Part shown: piece after piece, positions 59,501 to 64,000 of the stretch
Position numbering within the stretch: position 1 is the first letter of the stretch
Layout of the letters: each line of letters opens with the position of its first letter
Assembly (NCBI GenBank): GCA_900105225.1
Contig: LT629764.1
Span: forward strand, 508,098-572,097
Reading direction: 5' to 3'
Origin: Paenibacillaceae bacterium GAS479
Lineage (GTDB): Bacteria; Bacillota; Bacilli; Paenibacillales; Paenibacillaceae
Length of the DNA: 64,000 nt
Notes under the pieces: generated by a model
What the model was told of the DNA's origin: nothing
What the model saw: the letters and a program-made list of their open reading frames with translations, nothing else
The model's database searches: none
Made by a program: the position numbers and the translations under genes

Positions 59501-61222
59501 AAGCCGTGCTGCGTCGTGGAAATCCTTAAACGAGACTGGCTCATCCCGTACAAAATATCCGCCGGTTGCCGGATGCGGCTTAAAGTGATTAACAAATTCC
59601 TCTACCTCTTGATCGGACACGCTGGAAAGATCTTCGGTGTTCGTCACGCTGACCTTCATGCCTCTTTCTCCGGCTAGGTCAAGCATTCTATCATTAACTT
59701 CAACCGAGGTAAGATCTCCCGTTTCCACCACTTCAACGAAGTTCACATTCGCTTCCTGCAGATAGTCGTACTGCTGGGCGTTCACGTAATCTTTAGTTGG
59801 CGGCCAGAAAACGGCGACCTTGAACGTGTTCGGAGCTTCCGGAGCCACTTTTGGATACGGCTTCAGCGTTACGGTAAAATCCTTCGTTTTGCTCGCGGTT
59901 CCCTTTTTCACCGTAGCGGTCAGCGTCACCTCAAGCGGCCCTTCGTTCCAAGCCGGGCGTTTCATCAGCTTCCCATTGCCTTGCAGATAGGCAGGTTGGG
60001 AACTTTCCCAAGTGACCTGCGTATTCTCCATGCTGGATGTCGGCAGAGTCATATTCGTATACACATTGGTCGTACCCGACAGCGTTAACCATTCATGGCC
60101 AATATTAACCGCCTCCTGATCGGTCAGCTGACTAATCGCTTGCAGCACCTCGATTTCGGCGAGCTGCATGACATAGGTGTTGAAGTTGTCTTTAGACAGC
60201 TTCGTTGCCTCGATTTTGATATAACGGGCGTATGCAGAATTGAAACTGAACACCTGCGCGCCGCCTTGCGACGGAGCCGGATAGTCCGTTTTGGTCGCAA
60301 CCGTCGTCCAAGTTGTTTTGTCCGTGGAGATTTGCAGCGTAAAATCAATCGGAAAACCGGCACCGACATTATGACCTTCGTCGTTGCGCGGCCATAAGAC
60401 AACTTTATCGGTTCGGTCCATATAGCCAAGGTCAACCATAATCCACTCTGAGGCAGGAGCAGTGGATTTTGGCTGACTCGTCCAGCCTTTGTTCCCCGTT
60501 GGCGCATTGGAGCCGATTGTTGCTCCATCTACGGCCAGCTCCGGTCTCCAGCCTGAACCGACATAGCTGGAAGACGCCTCAATCGTTTTGTTCAATGCGA
60601 GATTTGGCTGCTCCACTACCGGGGCAGGGGCCTCATATACCTCTACCTCCGCTAGCTGCATGACATACTTTTGGTAGTCATCCTTGGCCAGATCGGTGCC
60701 TTCTACTTTGACATAACGAGCGTTTGCGGCGCTGAATTCGAATGTCTGTGCGCCGCCACTAACCGGCGCCGGGTAATAAGTCTTACTGGTGACCGTCGTC
60801 CACTCTGTATTGTCGACCGAAATTTTGATGTCGAAGCCGACTGGGAAGCCGACTCCAACATTCTTTCCCTCGTCGTCGCGTGGCCAGAGCACAACTTTAT
60901 CGATGTTGTAGGCTGCTCCAAGATCAACAGAAAGCCATTCCGTGCCGGTATTGCTGTTAACGGGATTACTCGTCCAGCCTTTGTCACCGCTTGCCGTGTT
61001 GATGCCGGTCCTTTTGCCGTCAACGGCCAGCGCAGGACTCCAGCCCGAGCCGATATAACTACTGGACGCGGTTACGCTCTTGCCGAGCGCAAGATTTGTT
61101 TGACCCTCCGCGGCGCCAGACGGCTCGTTCGCTGCCGCCCTGGACGTCCCGAATGGGGAGACGGCGCCGAACACTAGCGCTACCGTCAAGAGCATGGAAA
61201 GCACACCTCTTCTTTTCATCAT
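56552..61222 (-). CDS. Giant SLH-anchored discoidin/glycoside-hydrolase-like surface protein
   Basis: 1556 residues, the same domain order as its neighbour for the first 1300: signal peptide, two F5/8 type C domains, Ig-like, TIM barrel (YFVRDEPVSF, YLTFDSYPFG), third F5/8 domain, BIG2 and a beta-sandwich. Then come a Thr/Pro linker at about 1309-1373 made of an 18-bp repeat and three SLH domains (DLDAGHWAAKDIQKAVELNI; FADQASIPAWAKPFVSQL; FTDAKEIPEWARPYVAAAYK). SLH domains bind pyruvylated wall polymer, holding the enzyme on the cell surface. Two ATGs in tandem (61222, 61219) follow GAGGAGGG. Long identical stretches show that the two proteins arose by tandem duplication. Confidence 0.88.
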   Translation of the reverse strand: MMKRRGVLSMLLTVALVFGAVSPFGTSRAAANEPSGAAEGQTNLALGKSVTASSSYIGSGWSPALAVDGKRTGINTASGDKGWTSNPVNSNTGTEWLSVDLGAAYNIDKVVLWPRDDEGKNVGVGFPVGFDIKISVDNTEWTTVTSKTYYPAPVSGGAQTFEFSAANARYVKVEGTDLAKDDYQKYVMQLAEVEVYEAPAPVVEQPNLALNKTIEASSSYVGSGWRPELAVDGATIGSNAPTGNKGWTSQPKSTAPASEWIMVDLGYMDRTDKVVLWPRNDEGHNVGAGFPIDFTLQISTDKTTWTTVATKTDYPAPSQGGAQVFSFNSAYARYIKIEATKLSKDNFNTYVMQLAEIEVLQAISQLTDQEAVNIGHEWLTLSGTTNVYTNMTLPTSSMENTQVTWESSQPAYLQGNGKLMKRPAWNEGPLEVTLTATVKKGTASKTKDFTVTLKPYPKVAPEAPNTFKVAVFWPPTKDYVNAQQYDYLQEANVNFVEVVETGDLTSVEVNDRMLDLAGERGMKVSVTNTEDLSSVSDQEVEEFVNHFKPHPATGGYFVRDEPVSFKDFHDAARLYKKIKEMDPARLAHLNLLPGSDHWATWTGLVGAENIEYLTFDSYPFGINGMGQDFYYLLDRIRKLGLKNDYNTAGYLQSVGIDNRLIRPTPEIIRYEVYLNLAYGLKKLTWFTWWTPTNRGEPFTTAIITADGQKTDLFEPVKQMNSVMLKLGTTLLNLDAKDVYHYGQLPPNTEQLPADFYFQPVSAPNSGDDMVITNFVHKDNGRRYVMVVNKSMTESKNFTFAIDSSTGIKSVTEVSNETGEEIATNFNPATSQLSASFLPGEGRLYAMPETFIRHYPVQADVSPLSNPSPDNLAYSKKVSGSSDIGVEWGWNAPFAVDGQRNSTPTSNGWSNTLDTGVNHTEWITIDLGSTQEVGAVSLFPRTDQGNAGAGFPVDYNIQVSEDNVNWTTVHTIQDYTEKPAMRQNISFPAVNARYVKVEATKLGKDNGGNFRVQFAEVEVYKDSSAFSNLRAKQLPSNLYVGAQSALSLGRLQLDGSLQAISGQASFSSSNPSIATVNADGVVTGIAVGTTAIAVTVPGEGGGTETKNFPVTVGSIPAPWSVNFIGGADGGVDLQPNGSYRIQASGSGAGPLNEPFVFVNKSVVNTSPVTLTSQVESLRYAGKGTAGLNGRTGIMLSSAPTEANSPAYAYLSVNPEGRTELSVRDKNGAVTSIKGDYIDYPIELKLARSGNQVIGYYKQANDWIPINGTSEASTLAVSSETALNFGGIAATSNTARDYSYSVVTAPVISEPGTPTPTPTPTSTPTPTTTPTPTTTPTPTTTPTPTTTPTPTTTPTPTTTPTPTTTPAPTSTPTPTPTLWTDLDAGHWAAKDIQKAVELNIVKGFADGSFKPGLEATRGEFATMLGRALKLESGPSDVPAFADQASIPAWAKPFVSQLVNKGIISGFQDNTFRTGKSMTRVEMIVMITRALGIKVEPGAGLTMFTDAKEIPEWARPYVAAAYKAGIVQGKENGQFAPDAIATRAEAVTMIMRMLESMKK
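57104..57294. repeat. 18-bp minisatellite encoding the Thr/Pro linker
   Basis: GTTGGCGTCGTTGTTGGT and variants repeat about ten times (coding-strand unit TPTPTT). Copies in the middle are nearly identical, so length is likely to vary between strains by slippage without breaking the frame. Confidence 0.9.
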
Positions 61223-61527
61223 GATCCCTCCTCATAATTGAACCGATTAAGTTATGGTACAAGCTCCATTGTAAGTGCTTTCAGTCTATCGAAAAGGACA
61301 TAAAATTCGGTTTATGTCTCTTTTATTTGGGAAGATGGGAAAAGTTCAGTGAAAAATCGTCCGCTGCACCAAAGGTCGGCCCTCCGATCGTTGTTGACCT
61401 CAGATTTCTTTGAATTTAACCGCTATAGCGGTAGAAATCCGACGTCAAAGGCGAACGCTGACGCTTCTCCGAGCTCGACCTTTGGCTCCGCTTCTCTTTT
61501 CAGCCGGCTTTTAAGTGGTGAGGGGTA
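61223..61527. other. Upstream region of the SLH protein gene with inverted repeats
   Basis: No gene. From the right of the promoter it holds the 14-bp palindrome ACCGCTATAGCGGT (61419-61432) and a 10-bp inverted pair CCAAAGGTCG (61369-61378) and CGACCTTTGG (61476-61485). The segment is GC-richer than the promoter beside it. Confidence 0.5.
61268..61318 (-). promoter_or_regulatory. Promoter with 22-bp dyad and cre, SLH protein gene
   Basis: On the minus strand a 22-bp dyad GACATAAA-N6-TTTATGTC (61297-61318, perfect arms), -35 CTTTTC (61291-61296), 17 bases, -10 TACAAT (61268-61273), with a cre-like CTGAAAGCACTTACAA (61269-61284, 14 of 16) over the -10. All spacings equal those of the neighbour's promoter. 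Confidence 0.7.
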
Positions 61528-61572
61528 GGAAAGAGCCGTCCTATATTCAACTATGAATGTAGGACGGCTCTA
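61528..61572 (-). terminator. Rho-independent terminator of the solute-binding gene
   Basis: On the minus strand AGAGCCGTCCTACATTC pairs with GAATATAGGACGGCTCT and is followed by TTCC; the stem is long though the T-tract is short. Confidence 0.8.
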
Positions 61573-61590
61573 GTAGATACACTTATTCTA

Positions 61591-62931
61591 TTATTTTGTT
61601 TGACTAGCAGCTTGCTTCCAAGCCTTGTCCATATTCTCCAGCATCTCTTGCGGTGTGATCGCCTTCAGATAAACGCCTTGTGCTGAAGTCATCATCTCCG
61701 CCGTAGCTGCACCGCCGTTTGCCCAGCCTTGATCAAGGAACGGATAGCTTTTACCGGCTGCAACGATAGCAGCAACTTCGCTAAACGCTGGATCCAGGTC
61801 GCCGGTTTCGCCTTTAATCGTCATAAACGCTTGTTGGCTAGCTGTCCATACCTTTTGATTTTCGGCGCGGCTCCAGAACTCAAGATATTTCTTCGCTGCA
61901 TCCAACACTTTTGTATCCTTATTGATAGCAAATGCTGTGCCTACTGCTGCAGAAGCCATCACATCTTTACCAGCCGCATTGGACGGCATCGCGAACATGC
62001 CGACTTCTAGATCCGGGTTCGTCTTTTTGATACCTGTAAGCGACCAGCTGCCATCGATGTACATCGCCGCCTCGCCTTTAGCGAAGGCCTGTTGCGCCTG
62101 ATCCAGGCTGACGCCGGTGCTTTTAGGAGTTAGATAGCCCTTTTCATCAAGGGAGAACCAGTTTTTATTCATTTCTGACCAGCTTTGCGCAAATGTAGCG
62201 GTTCCAGCATTCAATTGGTTGTCAAAGTCTGGATTTCCCGAGTAAACGAGTGAAGGAGCCATCGTATACAGAGCGGCCAGCGTCATCCAACCATCATTGT
62301 TGCCGATTGAGATCGGAAGCTTGCCGGCTGCTTTCAGTTTCTCAGAGGCAGCCAAGAACTCATCCCAATTTTGCGGTGGTGTGATCGACAGATCAGCAAA
62401 CATTTTTTTATTGTAATACACACCAAGAACGTTCATGTCATTCGGAATTGCGTATACCTTGCCGTCCGCTGAGCTGGCCTTAAGAGATGCCTCCGTGAAA
62501 TTAGAGATCCACGGCTCTTTGGCAAGATCATACAAGTAACCCGCATTGCCGTAAGTGATGGCATATGCTAAACCTGGGTGCACCATGATGACATCCGATG
62601 CATCGTTGGAAGCAAAGCGAGTCTTGATGAACTCTTTGAACTGTCCACCAGGCATTCCTTCATACTCAACTTTGATGTCCGGGTTCTCCTTCATGAACTT
62701 TTCGTTTAGCTCAGGAAGTGCACCTAGCTCGGCACCGGATTTAAAACCTGTAATTTTCAGCTCCACTGGCTCCTTGGAAGCTGGTTTCGTGCTTGTCACT
62801 GGCGCAGATGGTGCCGGGCTTGCTGCGGAATTATTCGTATTCGTTGAGTTTCCGCTGCTGCAAGCGGCCAAAGACATTGCTAATGTCACGGATAAAGCGG
62901 TTACCATACTTTTTTTTCTCATTTTATTCAT
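61591..62931 (-). CDS. Sugar ABC transporter substrate-binding lipoprotein
   Basis: About 446 residues from an ATG with GAGGGGG upstream; a longer frame to 63015 reads through promoter sequence. Lipobox SLAACS (Cys24), an Asn/Ser/Ala/Pro tether, then a family-1 binding domain: LKITGFKSGAELGALPELNE, VYAIPNDMNVLGVYYNKKMF, AMYIDGSWSLTGIKKTNPDL. It is not a close paralogue of the three at 41-45 kb. No permease adjoins it inside the window. Divergent from a GH78 alpha-L-rhamnosidase gene, so it may bind rhamnose-containing oligosaccharides. Confidence 0.93.
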   Translation of the reverse strand: MNKMRKKSMVTALSVTLAMSLAACSSGNSTNTNNSAASPAPSAPVTSTKPASKEPVELKITGFKSGAELGALPELNEKFMKENPDIKVEYEGMPGGQFKEFIKTRFASNDASDVIMVHPGLAYAITYGNAGYLYDLAKEPWISNFTEASLKASSADGKVYAIPNDMNVLGVYYNKKMFADLSITPPQNWDEFLAASEKLKAAGKLPISIGNNDGWMTLAALYTMAPSLVYSGNPDFDNQLNAGTATFAQSWSEMNKNWFSLDEKGYLTPKSTGVSLDQAQQAFAKGEAAMYIDGSWSLTGIKKTNPDLEVGMFAMPSNAAGKDVMASAAVGTAFAINKDTKVLDAAKKYLEFWSRAENQKVWTASQQAFMTIKGETGDLDPAFSEVAAIVAAGKSYPFLDQGWANGGAATAEMMTSAQGVYLKAITPQEMLENMDKAWKQAASQTK

Positions 62932-62995
62932 GTTGATATCCCCCTCGTTGGACAGTTGTGACTCAAGTTCTATGTTAGAAAAAACAAGAGAAAAA

Positions 62996-63019
62996 AAACA
63001 TGACGTAAAATTCATGTTT
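62996..63019. promoter_or_regulatory. 24-bp dyad upstream of the solute-binding gene
   Basis: AAACATGA and TCATGTTT arms around a short AT centre, about 65 bases before the start codon at 62931. Likely a regulator site in the divergent intergenic region; no T-tract or coding context suggests a terminator. Confidence 0.4.
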
Positions 63020-63118
63020 ATTCTTTTATTTTCGGAACGTTCTGACTCCCTTCTTCCCCTAAAGAGCCGCTTGCAAAAACAGCAGAAAATAAAGAACGAT
63101 TTCCCAATTTTGTTCTAT

Positions 63119-63145
63119 AGGCAATCGCTTACAAATCCCTATAAT
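63119..63145 (+). promoter_or_regulatory. Promoter of the GH78 gene with cre-like site
   Basis: TATAAT at 63140-63145, with a cre-like AGGCAATCGCTTACAA (63119-63134; 14 of 16 on the reverse strand) between -35 and -10. The -35 is poor. Confidence 0.5.
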
Positions 63146-63215
63146 GGTATAAGATTCATCTTGCAATCCTAACAATCCTAACAAATAATTCATCAACCAA
63201 GGAGACGATCTTCTC

Positions 63216-64000
63216 GTGAATAGCAACCAAGCGCTGTCGCTCGCCCCTCTGTCCATCGACGGATGGGAAAAACCGATCGGCGTCGATCCAGAAGCTATGC
63301 AATTCAGGTGGCAGCTTGTATGTGAACGGCGCGGAGTCACACAGAAGAGTTGCCAAATATCACTTTTTCCACTAGAGTCCGATGGAAGTCACGGCCCTGA
63401 GCTGTGGAACAGCGGGGTCTCAGCTACTTCGATGCCTTTTTTCAACTACGACGGGCCCCAGCTTCAATCCCATCAAGCCTATGGATGGAAGTTACGTGTT
63501 TGGGAAGAAAATGCCTCTGAACCGGCCGAAGCAGAAGCTGCGTTTGTCTCAGGGTTATCACCCCATAGCTGGAATGCAGACTGGATCTGGAAGGATGATT
63601 CGCTGCAATCCAACCAGTTTGCATACTTCCGCAAAGAATACGTATTGGAGCAACCCGCTACCACAGCTTATTTGTCTATATCCGCCCATCACTACTTCCA
63701 GCTCTTCATTAACGGAACCCGGGTCGGCGGCTATGTCAGCCCTGCTCCATCCGATCCGCTGGACGGCAAGCTTTACGTAACGTATGACATCACATCATTC
63801 CTTGCCCCGGACGGCAACAATTGCTTGGCAGTGATGGCCCTCTACTTGGGCGACAAAGGCCAAAACACAGTGGATGGCTTCCCCGGCCTCATTGTTCAAG
63901 GGGATATTACGCTGCAGGACGGTAGCAAACAACGTTGGACTTCCGGAACGGATTGGCAGCATCTCTCAAGCGGCGCCCACCGTTCGGGTACGGCTTTCCA
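63216..64000 (+). CDS. GH78 alpha-L-rhamnosidase, N-terminal part (cut by window end)
   Basis: Open from a GTG at 63216, with AAGGAG upstream, to the last base, 261 codons with no stop. The N-terminal Ig-like domain contains FRWQLVCERRG and AYGWKLRVWEENASEPAE, followed by SPHSWNADWIWKDDS and YFRKEYVLEQPATTAYLSIS, then HHYFQLFINGTRVGGY with the YVTYDITSFL segment. These are the N- and D-type beta domains preceding the (alpha/alpha)6 catalytic barrel in GH78 enzymes. It has no signal peptide, so it acts inside the cell, removing terminal rhamnose. The catalytic barrel lies outside the window. Confidence 0.85.
   Translation, partial: MNSNQALSLAPLSIDGWEKPIGVDPEAMQFRWQLVCERRGVTQKSCQISLFPLESDGSHGPELWNSGVSATSMPFFNYDGPQLQSHQAYGWKLRVWEENASEPAEAEAAFVSGLSPHSWNADWIWKDDSLQSNQFAYFRKEYVLEQPATTAYLSISAHHYFQLFINGTRVGGYVSPAPSDPLDGKLYVTYDITSFLAPDGNNCLAVMALYLGDKGQNTVDGFPGLIVQGDITLQDGSKQRWTSGTDWQHLSSGAHRSGTAF

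Overview
The window reads as chromosome of a spore-forming, SLH-surfaced Firmicute, most likely Paenibacillus or a close relative. The reasons are a GerA/GerB/GerC germinant receptor operon, Gram-positive lipoprotein solute-binding proteins, CcpA-type cre sites, canonical AAGGAGG ribosome sites, a Fur-controlled siderophore importer, and very large secreted discoidin-domain proteins, one ending in three SLH domains. No rRNA, tRNA or intact prophage was seen.

Layout. 1-5.6 kb (minus): a holin-like protein, the germination operon, an SDR oxidoreductase and a 48-residue hydrophilic protein. 5.8-9.6 kb: FabV enoyl reductase, a 540-base non-coding stretch with four helically phased imperfect dyads upstream of a DUF6440-like gene, then a complete IS1182-type insertion sequence. 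9.7-22.7 kb: housekeeping and accessory genes. These are a chemoreceptor, a ferredoxin-NADP-reductase-like flavoprotein divergent from a siderophore importer (both with Fur boxes), an M42 peptidase, an ArsR regulator overlapping an aldehyde dehydrogenase, a MocR regulator with no standard start codon, an arylamine N-acetyltransferase and a DeoR regulator. 22.7-24.4 kb: AT-rich DNA and two gene remnants fused head to head.

24.5-40.2 kb (minus): a sugar-catabolic island. A promoter with a downstream cre site drives ABC permeases, GH38 alpha-mannosidase, Zn-dehydrogenase, a Tm-1/UPF0261 protein, a RuBisCO-like protein, a triosephosphate-isomerase paralogue, a class II aldolase, two xylose-isomerase-type TIM barrels, a lactonase-like metallo-hydrolase and a solute-binding lipoprotein. 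RpiB-type isomerase and GlpX phosphatase lie just upstream under their own promoter. The set suggests glycoside uptake and cleavage, oxidation to a sugar acid, RLP chemistry giving a tetrulose phosphate, and entry to the pentose-phosphate pool. The exact combination is not one I recognise as a described pathway. Both edges of the island carry chimeric pseudogene scars.

41-52 kb (minus): a two-component system, two sugar-type ABC permeases, an HlyD-type adaptor, a MacB-like permease and three paralogous solute-binding lipoproteins. Three promoters here share a 16-bp box at exactly the same distance from the -10, a good candidate for the response-regulator site. 52-61 kb: two paralogous giant secreted proteins sharing one promoter layout (22-bp dyad, CTTTTC, cre over a TACAAT -10). 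61.5-64 kb: another solute-binding lipoprotein divergent from the start of a GH78 alpha-L-rhamnosidase cut by the window end. Overall, the right two thirds is devoted to sensing, binding, importing and degrading plant-type polysaccharide.
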